Source: RBG-16-66-20 sp040752005
GTDB taxonomy: Bacteria; Pseudomonadota; Gammaproteobacteria; Burkholderiales; SG8-39
Direction of reading: 5' to 3'
DNA length: 64,000 bases
Assembly: GCA_040752005.1 (NCBI GenBank)
Contig: JBFMFX010000013.1
Coordinates: 41,013 to 105,012 of the forward strand
Shown here: one piece after another, positions 17,992 to 27,651 of the stretch
Layout: each line of letters begins with the position of its first letter
Numbering within the stretch: the first letter of the stretch is position 1
Notes under the pieces: generated by a model
Told to the model about the DNA's origin: nothing
The model's database searches: none
Seen by the model: the letters and a program-made list of their open reading frames with translations, nothing else
Position numbers and translations under genes: made by a program

Positions 17992-18255
17992 TCAGCGCTG
18001 GATGCGCGCCGAGCGGGCGTAGTACGAAGGCTCGGGCAGGAAGGCGCCCGGCGGCGCGATCCGCTGTAACGCCTGGAAGACCGGCCCGGCGGCAGCGAGC
18101 GCGGCGATCGGTGCGATCGGCGCGGCGCTCCATGGCTCGCACAGCTGCCAGACAAGCACGAAGCCCAGCACGAGCAGCACGATCGCAAGCCACGCCGCGG
18201 CCGGCCCGCGCCGCGCCGCCTCGACCGCATCCAGCGTTCGCGCGTACCTGCTCAT
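17992..18255 (-). CDS. Small single-pass membrane protein, unknown
   Basis: 87 aa with one clear transmembrane helix (AWLAIVLLVLGFVLVWQL, about residues 22-40), a second weaker Ala-rich segment, and a basic C-terminus. No recognised family and no metal motif apart from one Cys. ATG at 18255 is used; a GTG one codon earlier is possible. It lies 36 bases downstream of an FNR/CRP-like dyad and ahead of the YHS-ATPase gene, so it may head that operon. Confidence 0.55.
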   Translation of the reverse strand: MSRYARTLDAVEAARRGPAAAWLAIVLLVLGFVLVWQLCEPWSAAPIAPIAALAAAGPVFQALQRIAPPGAFLPEPSYYARSARIQR

Positions 18256-18290
18256 CACCCGTCATTCAAGCCGCACCTGCGGCCGCCGTC

Positions 18291-18304
18291 TTGACCCAGG
18301 TCAA
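18291..18304. promoter_or_regulatory. CRP/FNR-type dyad ttgacccaggtcaa
   Basis: Perfect 5-4-5 inverted repeat TTGAC-N4-GTCAA, close to the FNR/ANR consensus TTGAT-N4-ATCAA, between the cytochrome c lipoprotein stop and the small membrane protein start (35 bases upstream of that ATG on the minus strand). A Crp/Fnr-family regulator is encoded at 32470-33114. Regulation of the downstream ATPase group by redox or oxygen is inferred. Confidence 0.5.
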
Positions 18305-18335
18305 AGGCTCTCCGCTTCCCCGGGACGCGCCCGGC

Positions 18336-18779
18336 TCATCGGCCGGCCTGCCGCAGCATCTCGGCGCGCACCCGCCTCACGTCGTCCGACCAGCGGCTCT
18401 CGATGTACGCGAGCACGGCGCGGATCTCTCCATCCGTCAGCTTGTCCTTGAACGCCGGCATGTCGCTCGCGTAGTCGCGCGGGGCGTACGGCGGCACCAT
18501 CCCGAACTTGGTGATGTTGAACAGCACCTCGTCGGAGTGGTGCCACGTGTGGCCGCTCGCGTCATGCGGCGGAGCCGGCAGCCGGCCGTCGGGCCGCCGC
18601 TCGCGCCAGTTCGGCTGGCCTTCGAGGTTCGCACCGTGGCAGGCGGCGCAGTGCCGCGCATAGATTTCCGCGCCCGCGGCGAGCGACGCCGGTGGCGCGG
18701 ATCCGCTCTCGGCCGCCCGCTCGCCGCATCCGCCGAGAACGGCGAGCGCAACGAGCGATGCAATCGCGTTCAGCCTCAT
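18336..18779 (-). CDS. Cytochrome c lipoprotein
   Basis: 147 aa. A lipobox (ALAVLGGC) shows it is a lipoprotein, followed by a class I cytochrome c domain with haem motif CAACH and probable distal Met in FGMVPPY or SDMPAFKDKLTD. Anchored on the periplasmic face, it can take electrons from a multicopper oxidase partner or pass them to an oxidase. It follows the L,D-transpeptidase gene by 91 bases. Similar cytochromes are frequent in copper islands. Confidence 0.9.
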   Translation of the reverse strand: MRLNAIASLVALAVLGGCGERAAESGSAPPASLAAGAEIYARHCAACHGANLEGQPNWRERRPDGRLPAPPHDASGHTWHHSDEVLFNITKFGMVPPYAPRDYASDMPAFKDKLTDGEIRAVLAYIESRWSDDVRRVRAEMLRQAGR

Positions 18780-18870
18780 GCCTTCACCGTCACCCTTGCC
18801 GCCGCAGCGTGCTCCGCCCCGGGGGCCGAGCTGCCGAGTACCCACGCGCGTCCAGCGCCGGGGCGGCGCA

Positions 18871-20133
18871 TCACCGGCCCGCCTTCGAATACGACTCCGG
18901 CAGCGCCACCACCGGCCGGCCGGCCGCAGCCTCGTAGGCGATCTTCCAGCGCCCGTCCTCGCGCACCCAGTACTGGCGCTTGCGCGTGCGCTGCACGAGA
19001 TCGCTCGAGCGGTAGTCCTGCTCGAATGTCGCCTCGATGAGATCGCCCTCGCCCGGCACGCGCAGCACCGTAAGCGCCCCGAGCGAGACCTTGATCCACG
19101 ATTTTGCGGCGTTGACGCGGCGCTTGTGGGCGCTCCAGGCCGCGAGGTCCATGCCGCCGCTCCGAAAGCTCCGGGCGTAATGCGCCAGATAGCGCCCGCT
19201 GTCGCGGCTCTCCCAGTCCGCGCGCCAGGCGTCGAGCGCGCGCAGAAACTCCTCGCGCTCGGCGCGCAGCGCGTGCGCCGGCATCCACTGGGCGGCATCG
19301 GCGATCACCACCGGCGTCGCGCCCGGCTGCACGCGCTCGGCGAGCGCCTCGAGCTCCGGATTGGCGAGCGCGATGCAGCCGTCGCTCGCCTGCGGCGCGC
19401 GCGCGTAGGTGTCCGAGGGCACGCCGTGGATCCAGATCCCGTAGCCGGTGCGGCCGCGCAGCCGGTCCCACTCGCTCGGGTAGCTGAGCGGCAGCGCGCC
19501 CCAGCCGTACAGGTCGGGCAGTCTCGATCCCGGAATCCGCGACGTGATGCGGTATGCGCCGATCGGCGTCTTCTGATCGCCCTCGCGTTCCTTGGCGACG
19601 CCGCGCCGGCCGAGCGTCGCGTAGTAGTCGAGCACCAGCCGCAGCCCCGACGGCGCGTTCTCGTACAGGTAGAGCCGCGAGCGCCTTGCGTCCACGACGA
19701 TCGCGTGCCTGTACGCCGGATCGAGGTGGACAAAATAGCGCGGCATCAGATCCCCGTTCGGCCGCTCGCCGCGCGCACGCTGACGCGCGCGCGCCTCGGC
19801 GCGCAACTCCTCCAGGCGCTCGCGCGCCGCATGCCCGGTGCTGCCGACCTCGGCGATTGGTCGCACGCGTGCGAGCAGCAGGTCGCCGCGCACCAGATGC
19901 GCGAGGCGAAAGTTCGGATGGCGCTCGAGCAGTGCCTCCAGCTCGGCGAGCGCCGCACTCGCCTCGGCGCGCGCGAGCCGTTCCAGCACGGCGAGCAGCC
20001 GCGCCTCGGCCTCGGCGCCGTTCGATCGGTTGGTGGCTGCGAGCGCCGCCACCTCCGGTGCGGCGCCTCCGGCAGCGGCGAGCGCGAGCAGCGCGGTGCA
20101 TCGCGCCATGCGGCGAGATGACACTGCGCCCAC
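18871..20133 (-). CDS. L,D-transpeptidase (YkuD) with C-terminal NTF2-like domain
   Basis: 420 aa. Signal peptide, a helical N-terminal region of about 110 residues, then the YkuD catalytic domain with IHGVPSDTYA and SDGCIAL (nucleophile Cys about 253). A C-terminal domain from about residue 280 resembles the NTF2-like/Cif extension found in many proteobacterial L,D-transpeptidases (YWVREDGRWKIAYE). It crosslinks peptidoglycan 3-3 or attaches proteins. The first possible codon is GTG at 20133, 5 bases after the CusF stop; ATG at 20109 is an alternative. Beta-lactam-insensitive L,D-crosslinking is known to be affected by copper, which makes its placement notable. Confidence 0.9.
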   Translation of the reverse strand: MGAVSSRRMARCTALLALAAAGGAAPEVAALAATNRSNGAEAEARLLAVLERLARAEASAALAELEALLERHPNFRLAHLVRGDLLLARVRPIAEVGSTGHAARERLEELRAEARARQRARGERPNGDLMPRYFVHLDPAYRHAIVVDARRSRLYLYENAPSGLRLVLDYYATLGRRGVAKEREGDQKTPIGAYRITSRIPGSRLPDLYGWGALPLSYPSEWDRLRGRTGYGIWIHGVPSDTYARAPQASDGCIALANPELEALAERVQPGATPVVIADAAQWMPAHALRAEREEFLRALDAWRADWESRDSGRYLAHYARSFRSGGMDLAAWSAHKRRVNAAKSWIKVSLGALTVLRVPGEGDLIEATFEQDYRSSDLVQRTRKRQYWVREDGRWKIAYEAAAGRPVVALPESYSKAGR

Positions 20134-20138
20134 GCGAC

Positions 20139-20477
20139 CTACTGCGCAGGTTCCAGGCTCGTCACGGTTAACGCGCCGCCGAGCCTTTCAGCCTGGAACT
20201 TCACCCGGTCGCCCGGCTTCACCTTGTCGAGCAGCGCCGGGTCCTTGACCTGAAACACCATCGTCATCGCCGGCATGTCGAGGTTGGCGATCGGGCCGTG
20301 CTTGATCGTGAGCTTTTTCGCCTCCCGGTCCACCTTGCGGATCTCGCCCTCGGCGAGCGTGGCGGCCTGAGCCATGGCGCCGCCGCCGTGCGCCGAGTGG
20401 CTCGCGGGGCCGCCTTGCTGGGCAAGCGCCGGCGCGGCGAGCGCGGCGGCGACGGCGATCATTGCGACTGTCTTCAT
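20139..20477 (-). CDS. cusF: CusF-like periplasmic copper chaperone
   Basis: 112 aa with a signal peptide ending ALAQQ, a His/Gly-rich linker (SHSAHGGGAMAQ) and a CusF OB-fold domain. The metal site reads KHGPIANLDMPAMTMVF: the His and both later Met ligands of E. coli CusF are present, but the Trp that caps Cu(I) there is a Met here, a variant common outside enterics. It would hand Cu(I) to the Cus pump. Between the cupredoxin and L,D-transpeptidase genes. Confidence 0.92.
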   Translation of the reverse strand: MKTVAMIAVAAALAAPALAQQGGPASHSAHGGGAMAQAATLAEGEIRKVDREAKKLTIKHGPIANLDMPAMTMVFQVKDPALLDKVKPGDRVKFQAERLGGALTVTSLEPAQ

Positions 20478-20488
20478 CTGCGATCTCC

Positions 20489-21004
20489 TCATTTGCCACT
20501 GCGATTGGGAAGAACCCGGATCAGGCCGACCATGCCGGACTCGAAGTGACCGGGAATCAAGCACCCGTAGTAGAAGGCGCCAGGCTGGGTGAACTCCCAG
20601 ACGATGGTTTCGGTTTTTCCCGGCCGCACGTGCACCATGTAAGGCTCGGCGTGCTCCATCTCCGGGTGCCTGCGCATGAGTTCGGCGTGCTCCTTAAGAC
20701 TGTCCATCGTGCCGAGCACCAGCTCGTGCACGATCCGCCCCCTGTTGTGTACCGTGATTTTCACCGTCTCGCCGGCGCGCAGCCGCAGCCCGTTCGGCAG
20801 GTATTCCATCTCGTCGGTCATATCTATGCGGATGGTGCGCGACACTTTCTTCGGGTCTCCGGCGCGCCCGAAGGGCTTGTCGTCGGCGGCGGCAGCCGCG
20901 GCGGCGGCAGCGAGCGTGTTCTCGTGGCTGTCGCCGTGAGCGAGCGCACCGGTCGCGAACATCCATCCCGCGACGGCGACAGCCCAGAACCTCAAGTAGT
21001 GCAT
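20489..21004 (-). CDS. CopI-like periplasmic cupredoxin
   Basis: 171 aa. Signal peptide, an unusual Ala tract (TLAAAAAAAAADD), then a cupredoxin domain with copper ligands recognisable as His in RIVHELVLG and the C-terminal loop CLIPGHFESGM (Cys, His, Met). Matches the CopI cupredoxins of photosynthetic betaproteobacteria such as Rubrivivax that protect against copper. Two in-frame starts, 21004 and 21028, sit in a 24-bp tandem duplication of the start region; 21004 is followed directly by the signal peptide. Confidence 0.9.
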   Translation of the reverse strand: MHYLRFWAVAVAGWMFATGALAHGDSHENTLAAAAAAAAADDKPFGRAGDPKKVSRTIRIDMTDEMEYLPNGLRLRAGETVKITVHNRGRIVHELVLGTMDSLKEHAELMRRHPEMEHAEPYMVHVRPGKTETIVWEFTQPGAFYYGCLIPGHFESGMVGLIRVLPNRSGK

Positions 21005-21039
21005 GGCACTTTTCCTCAAGTGGTGCATGGCGCTTTTCT
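20992..21039. repeat. 24-bp tandem duplication of a translation start region
   Basis: 20992-21015 and 21016-21039 match at 21 of 24 positions. On the minus strand each copy carries a GGAGAAAA or GAGGAAAA ribosome-binding sequence followed by ATGCAC(C/T)ACTTGAG. As 24 is a multiple of three, both ATGs are in frame with the cupredoxin gene, giving two staggered starts eight codons apart. Confidence 0.85.
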
Positions 21040-21052
21040 CCTTCGATGGCGA

Positions 21053-22435
21053 TCAATGTCCGGCGTGGCCGGACGGTTTACGAACCCTGAGAATGCGTTG
21101 CCCGGCGGGCGCCGGCGGCCGGCGCTCGGCGGCGGGCGGGGCGCCGGTCCACTCGTACGCGACGGTGCCGGGCGGGTGTTTGTACCAGCCGGGATCCCGG
21201 TAGTCGTCGCGCGCGAGCCCCTCGCGCACCTTGACCACTGTGAACATGCCGCCCATCTCCAGCGCGCCGAAGGGCCCGGTGCCGGTCATCATCGGCAGCG
21301 TGTTCTCCGGCAACGGCATCTCCATCTCGCCCATGTCGGACATGCCGCGTTCGCCCATCACCATGTAATCGGGCACCAGGCGCAGGATTTTCTCCGCCAC
21401 GCCGCGCTGGTTCACGCCGAGCATGGTGGGCACGTCGTGGCCCATCGGGTTCATGGTGTGGTGCGATTTGTGGCAGTGAAATGCCCAGTCGCCCGGCTCG
21501 TTGGCGACGAACTCGATCGTGCGCATCTGGCCGACCGCGACGTCCACCGTCACCTCCGGCCAGCGCGCGCTCTTTGGCACCCAGCCGCCGTCGGTGCCGG
21601 TCACCTCGAACTCGTAGCCGTGCAGGTGGATCGGGTGGTTCGTCATCGTCAGGTTGCCGATGCGGATGCGCACCCGGTCGCCCTTGCGCACGACCAGGGG
21701 ATCGATGCCCGGGAACACGCGCGAGTTCCACGCCCAGAGGTTGAAATCGAGCATGGTGTTCACCTTCGGCGTGAAGCTCCCGGGCTCGATGTCGAAGGCG
21801 TTAATCAGGAACACGAAGTCCCGGTCGGCGCGCATGAACTGCGGGTTTTTCGGATGCACCACGATGAAGCCGTGCATTCCCATCGCCATCTGCACCATCT
21901 CGTCGGCGTGCGGGTGGTACATGAAGGTGCCCGACTTCTTCATCTCGAACTCGTAGACGAAGGTCTTGCCGGCGGGGATCTGCGGCTGCGTGAGCCCGCC
22001 GACGCCGTCCATGCCGTTCGGCAGGAGCACCCCGTGCCAGTGGATGGTGGTGTGCTCCGGAAGGCGATTGGTGACGAAGATCCTCACCCGGTCGCCCTCG
22101 ACGCACTCGATCGTCGGACCGGGCGACTGGCCGTTGTAGCCCCACAGGTGCGCGCTCATGCCCGGCGCAAGCTGCCTGCGCACCGGCTCGGCGACAAGGT
22201 GGAACTCCTTCCAGCCATCCTTCATGCGCCACGGCAGCGTCCAGCCGTTCAACGTCACGACCGGCTGGTACGGCCGCCCGTTCGGCGGCACGAGCGGCGG
22301 CTGAGTCTCGGGCTTGTCCATGCTCGGCGCCTCCGGAAGCGAGGCGGCGGCCGCGCGCGACACCAGCGCCGCGCCGAACAGGCCGGCGGCGGCGCTGCCG
22401 CCGAGGTTGCGCAAGAACGTTCTGCGAGAATTCAT
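21053..22435 (-). CDS. Multicopper oxidase, CopA/CueO-type with Met-rich tail (copy 2)
   Basis: 460 aa. Tat-type signal (SRRTFLRNLGG), three cupredoxin domains with TIHWHGVLLP, FMYHPHADEM, HPIHLHGYEF and WAFHCHKSHH as copper ligand motifs. The region after the last motif is Met-rich (MVMGERGMSDMGEMEM), typical for Cu(I)-oxidising enzymes, and the protein ends GHAGH. It oxidises Cu(I) in the periplasm by inference. ATG at 22435 follows directly after a ribosome-binding site; the TolC-type gene lies 13 bases upstream, the cupredoxin 48 bases downstream. Confidence 0.93.
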   Translation of the reverse strand: MNSRRTFLRNLGGSAAAGLFGAALVSRAAAASLPEAPSMDKPETQPPLVPPNGRPYQPVVTLNGWTLPWRMKDGWKEFHLVAEPVRRQLAPGMSAHLWGYNGQSPGPTIECVEGDRVRIFVTNRLPEHTTIHWHGVLLPNGMDGVGGLTQPQIPAGKTFVYEFEMKKSGTFMYHPHADEMVQMAMGMHGFIVVHPKNPQFMRADRDFVFLINAFDIEPGSFTPKVNTMLDFNLWAWNSRVFPGIDPLVVRKGDRVRIRIGNLTMTNHPIHLHGYEFEVTGTDGGWVPKSARWPEVTVDVAVGQMRTIEFVANEPGDWAFHCHKSHHTMNPMGHDVPTMLGVNQRGVAEKILRLVPDYMVMGERGMSDMGEMEMPLPENTLPMMTGTGPFGALEMGGMFTVVKVREGLARDDYRDPGWYKHPPGTVAYEWTGAPPAAERRPPAPAGQRILRVRKPSGHAGH

Positions 22436-22448
22436 CCTGGTCTCCCCT

Positions 22449-23861
22449 TCAATGGCCGCGGCCGGCACCGGCCGGCATGCGCGCCGGAGCGGCAGGCGGC
22501 TCGGCGCTGGCGTGCATCGTCCTGCCCGACAGGTTCGCCTGCAGCTCGGTATCCGCCATCCAGAAATCGCGCTTGGCTTCCAGGGACGCGGTAACGGTTG
22601 CCACCTGCTCGCGCGCGTCGGCGAGCAGCTCGAACGCACTGGCGAGCATGCCGTTGTAGCGCAGCAGCACCTCTTCGGAAATGCGCTTTCTGAGCGGCAC
22701 CAGTTCGTCGCGGTAGTGGCGCGCGAGGTCGTAGGCGCTACGGTAGGCGGCGTAGGATTCACGCACTTCGGAGCGCGCCCGGACCGCCGTATCCACCAGC
22801 CGCTCGACCGCCTGGCGGTAGGTCGCTTCGGCGCGCGCCACCCGCGCTCGTCCCCAATCGAAGATCGGAATTTCCAGCCCCAGCACGTAGCCGTAGGCGA
22901 ACGGGTCGGGGCCTTCCTTGGTGCGCGCACGGCTGAACTCGACCGCGCTCACGAGGCGCGTCGCCTTGGAAAGGCCGAGCGCCTCGGCGAGCCAGTCCAA
23001 TTCCCGGCGCGCGGCGCGCACGTCGAGCCTGTGCTCGATCGCGCGCCGCTCCAGGTCGTCGTAGACGCGCGGCGCGGGCGGCAAATCGGGCAGCCGCTCG
23101 GGCAGCCGGAACGCGAGGTCCTCGCCCCACAGACCGAGGCTCCGGGCTAGCCGTTCGCGCGCCGCGACCGCCGCGTGCTTTGCGCGCGCATGCTGCGCGG
23201 CCGCCTCGGCGTAAAACGCCTGCTCGCGCATGTGGTTGAGCTTGGGCCAGTTGCCCACCTCGGCCATGCGGCGCGCAAGCTCGCTCGCTGCCTCGGCCGA
23301 GGTCTTCACCTGTTCGGCGTAGCGCAGCGCTTCCTCGGCGGCGACCGCGGCGATCCACGCCTTGCGCGCCTCTAGCGCGGTGCGCAGCACCTCGGCGGTC
23401 ACGTCCGCCTGTACGCGCTCGAAACGGCGTGCCTCCATCTTCCGGCGCAAGGGCATCAGCAGTACGCCGAGGATCTCGAAGCTGAAGCTCTCCTCGACCT
23501 TCGCCACTTCGCTACCGTACTTCGTGCGCAGGGCGTGCAGGCGCAGGTTCGGGCCGCTCGCCGCTTGCACCAGATCGGCCTCGGCGATGCCGAGTTCGGC
23601 GTACGCCGCCTGAAGCGCGGGGCTGTTGAGCAGCGCGACTTGCACCGCATCGTCGTCCGAAAGCGGCCGCGCCAGCAGCTCGCGCACCCTCGCGCGTATG
23701 CTCTGCGCGTCGGCGTCGGTCCTCTTCCAGCGCAACTCCTTTCCGAGCCGCTCGCGCGCGGCCTCCTGCACCGCGCCGAAGCCGCCGTCCTGCGAGAAGC
23801 TCGCGCAACCGCCGAGGGCGAGCGCCGCAGCCGCGAGCGCGAAACGAGCGCGGCCTGTCAT
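22449..23861 (-). CDS. TolC-family outer-membrane lipoprotein
   Basis: 470 aa. Lipobox (LALGGCAS), then the duplicated helical OEP repeat. Characteristic sequences are EADLVQAASGPNLRL and LEIPIFDWGRARVARAEATY. It may be the outer-membrane partner for an efflux system but no inner-membrane pump is next to it; this arrangement (multicopper oxidase plus TolC instead of CopB) is frequent in betaproteobacterial copper loci. ATGA overlap with the small exported protein upstream shows translational coupling. The C-terminal tail is Pro/Ala/Gly-rich and ends GRGH. Confidence 0.9.
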   Translation of the reverse strand: MTGRARFALAAAALALGGCASFSQDGGFGAVQEAARERLGKELRWKRTDADAQSIRARVRELLARPLSDDDAVQVALLNSPALQAAYAELGIAEADLVQAASGPNLRLHALRTKYGSEVAKVEESFSFEILGVLLMPLRRKMEARRFERVQADVTAEVLRTALEARKAWIAAVAAEEALRYAEQVKTSAEAASELARRMAEVGNWPKLNHMREQAFYAEAAAQHARAKHAAVAARERLARSLGLWGEDLAFRLPERLPDLPPAPRVYDDLERRAIEHRLDVRAARRELDWLAEALGLSKATRLVSAVEFSRARTKEGPDPFAYGYVLGLEIPIFDWGRARVARAEATYRQAVERLVDTAVRARSEVRESYAAYRSAYDLARHYRDELVPLRKRISEEVLLRYNGMLASAFELLADAREQVATVTASLEAKRDFWMADTELQANLSGRTMHASAEPPAAPARMPAGAGRGH

Positions 23862-24130
23862 CGGCGCGCTCCGTCGCCTGGCTGCGCGGCGGGTTTGCCG
23901 CTTGCCGGCGCCTGGCCGCGATGGCCGCCGAGGCGCCTCACCTCCTCGTTCGCCTCGCGCCAGCGCGCGAGCGTCGGCTCGGCGTAGGGTCGGTAGTCTT
24001 TCAACGCAGGCTCGTAGGCGGTCGCCTTCGCGGCGGCCGCCGGATCGGCGGGATCGGGCCGCGCGGCCTGCTGCGCGGCGGCGCCGGCCGCGAAAGCCGC
24101 GGCGAGCGCAAAAACGGTCTTCTTCGGCAT
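23858..24130 (-). CDS. Small exported protein typical of copper-oxidase/TolC loci
   Basis: 90 aa, signal peptide MPKKTVFALAAAFAAGAAAQ, then a conserved-looking short core (YEPALKDYRPYAEPTLARWR, EANEEVRRLGGHRGQ) and a Pro/Gly tail. Small proteins with the same DYRP...W..AN..V...GGH pattern accompany TolC and CopA genes in many betaproteobacteria; no activity is known. Overlaps the TolC gene by ATGA. Confidence 0.78.
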   Translation of the reverse strand: MPKKTVFALAAAFAAGAAAQQAARPDPADPAAAAKATAYEPALKDYRPYAEPTLARWREANEEVRRLGGHRGQAPASGKPAAQPGDGARR

Positions 24131-24203
24131 GACTCTCCAAGTGCGATCGAGGGCACGCTCGCGCGTGCGGGTCGGCGCATCGAGCGCCGCCTTCGGTCTG
24201 CGC

Positions 24204-24566
24204 TTAGAGAGGGAGCGGCGGCCGCTCGGGATGCTCGGGGAAGAAGCCGGGAATCGGCCGAATGCCGAAGGGGATCGGATACCGGGGCACCGCCACCGCG
24301 ATCCGGGGCGCGTCGGCAGCCAGCCCGTACGCGGCGCCGCTGCAGTGCTTGGCGCAAAAGCCGCAGTGGTGGCCGAGCGGGCTGCCCGCGGAGCGCTCTT
24401 CGGGTTGCGCGGTCCCACGCTCGCTCGCCCCATGCGCGTCGCCGTGCATCTGCGCCGGCGCGTCGTGGCTGCCCGCGAGGCAGAACACTGCAGTCACCGA
24501 AGCCGTCGCGCGTAGCGGCAGCGCCGTGACGAGCAGCATGACGAGGAAGGCGCGCAGGGCGTTCAT
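24204..24566 (-). CDS. CzcI-like exported Cys/His-rich protein
   Basis: 120 aa with a signal peptide (MNALRAFLVMLLVTALPLRA), one Cys early in the mature part, an acidic/His segment (DAPAQMHGDAHGASE), then GHHCGFCAKHCSG and the tail FFPEHPERPPLPL. The HCxxC cluster and the terminal PERP motif match the CzcI family found at the head of czc/cop operons. It is the first gene after cueR, at the head of the TolC-oxidase-cupredoxin group. A regulator or periplasmic metal binder is inferred. Confidence 0.75.
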   Translation of the reverse strand: MNALRAFLVMLLVTALPLRATASVTAVFCLAGSHDAPAQMHGDAHGASERGTAQPEERSAGSPLGHHCGFCAKHCSGAAYGLAADAPRIAVAVPRYPIPFGIRPIPGFFPEHPERPPLPL

Positions 24567-24642
24567 CGGGGCGGCGAATCCTAACACACGCATTGCACCT
24601 AGACCACGTCCGCCGCCTCGGGTTCCCGGCGTCTCGCCGCCT

Positions 24643-25101
24643 TCATCGCCGCATGCCCGCACTGCTCGCCAGGTCTTCCAGGATCGGACACTCCGGCCGG
24701 TGATCGCCATGGCAATGCGCGACCAGGTGCTCCAGCGTCGCCGCCATCGCCTGCAGCTCCGCGATGCGCCGCCGCAGCGTCTCCAGGTGCGCGGCGGCGA
24801 TTCTCTTCACCGCGGCGCTCGAGCGCGCCTTGTTCTGCCACAGCGACAGCAGCTCGCGGATGTCTTGCATGGAAAAGCCGAGCGCGCGGGCGCGCCGGAT
24901 GAAGCGCAGCGTGTGGACGTCGCTTTCGGTATAGAGGCGGTAATTGGCGTACGTCCGCGCGATGTCCTTGAGCAGCCCGATCGCTTCGTAATGCCGGATC
25001 ATCTTCACCGACACGCCGCTTGCCCTGGCCGCGCGGCCGATGTCGAGGAGCCCCTTTTCGATCGCCTCGGCGTGCGCGAGGAATGCGTCGGTCTTTCCCA
25101 T
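24643..25101 (-). CDS. cueR: Cu(I)-responsive MerR-family regulator CueR
   Basis: 152 aa. MerR-type helix-turn-helix (LDIGRAARASGVSVKMIRHYEAIGL, split by the wing), dimer helix, and the Cu-binding loop of CueR, CHGDHRPECPIL, whose two Cys bind Cu(I)/Ag(I). It carries about 18 extra residues before the usual start, with no alternative start codon inside, so the extension seems real. The gene follows copA by 10 bases in the same direction and would be made from the same CueR-type promoter, giving autoregulation. Confidence 0.95.
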   Translation of the reverse strand: MGKTDAFLAHAEAIEKGLLDIGRAARASGVSVKMIRHYEAIGLLKDIARTYANYRLYTESDVHTLRFIRRARALGFSMQDIRELLSLWQNKARSSAAVKRIAAAHLETLRRRIAELQAMAATLEHLVAHCHGDHRPECPILEDLASSAGMRR

Positions 25102-25111
25102 CGGCGCCCCT

Positions 25112-27316
<2,205 letters not shown>

Positions 27317-27349
27317 GGCGGCGGTTCCCGGCGCGGTGACGTGACGTCA

Positions 27350-27415
27350 CCAGTAAAGTCTGACATGATGGGAAAGTCAAGCGCTTGACTTTACTATGAT
27401 GGGAGGCTTCATTCT
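27350..27415. promoter_or_regulatory. Divergent CueR-type promoters of copA-cueR and copZ
   Basis: A perfect 20-bp palindrome at 27373-27392 (aaagtcaagcgcttgacttt) holds both -35 boxes back to back: TTGACT at 27385-27390 on the plus strand and at 27380-27375 on the minus strand. Each is followed by a 19-bp spacer, the overlong spacing of MerR-family promoters, and then a weak -10 (CATTCT at 27410-27415 towards copZ; TACTGG at 27355-27350 towards copA). Both spacers contain atgatggga or its complement, as in CueR sites. The dyads are imperfect, so exact operator bases are inferred. Confidence 0.72.
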
Positions 27416-27437
27416 GAGCGCCGAAAAGGAGCAGCCG

Positions 27438-27635
27438 ATGATCGAGTTCAAGGTTCCGGACATGACCTGCGGCCACTGTGCGAGCACCATCACCCGGGCG
27501 GTGAAGGCGCTCGATCCCGCCGCGCAGGTGGAAATCGCGCTCGAAGAGCACCGCGTGCGGGTGCAGAGCAAGGCGGAAAAAGAGGCGGTACTGCGCGCGA
27601 TCGCCGAGGCCGGGTACAGCCCGCAGGCCCTCTGA
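27438..27635 (+). CDS. copZ: Copper chaperone CopZ (HMA domain)
   Basis: 65 aa, a single heavy-metal-associated domain with the Cu(I) motif DMTCGHCAST near the N-terminus and the conserved AEAGYSPQ near the end. It shuttles copper in the cytoplasm to CopA or CueR. ATG at 27438 chosen: an earlier in-frame ATG at 27396 lies inside the promoter spacer and cannot be used. GGAGCAG precedes the start. It is the only plus-strand gene of the island. Confidence 0.95.
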   Translation: MIEFKVPDMTCGHCASTITRAVKALDPAAQVEIALEEHRVRVQSKAEKEAVLRAIAEAGYSPQAL

Positions 27636-27651
27636 GCGCGATGCGGCCGAA

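Noticed and set aside
27396..27437. Earlier ATG for copZ
   Set aside because: It lies within the promoter spacer, upstream of the -10 box, so it would not be transcribed.
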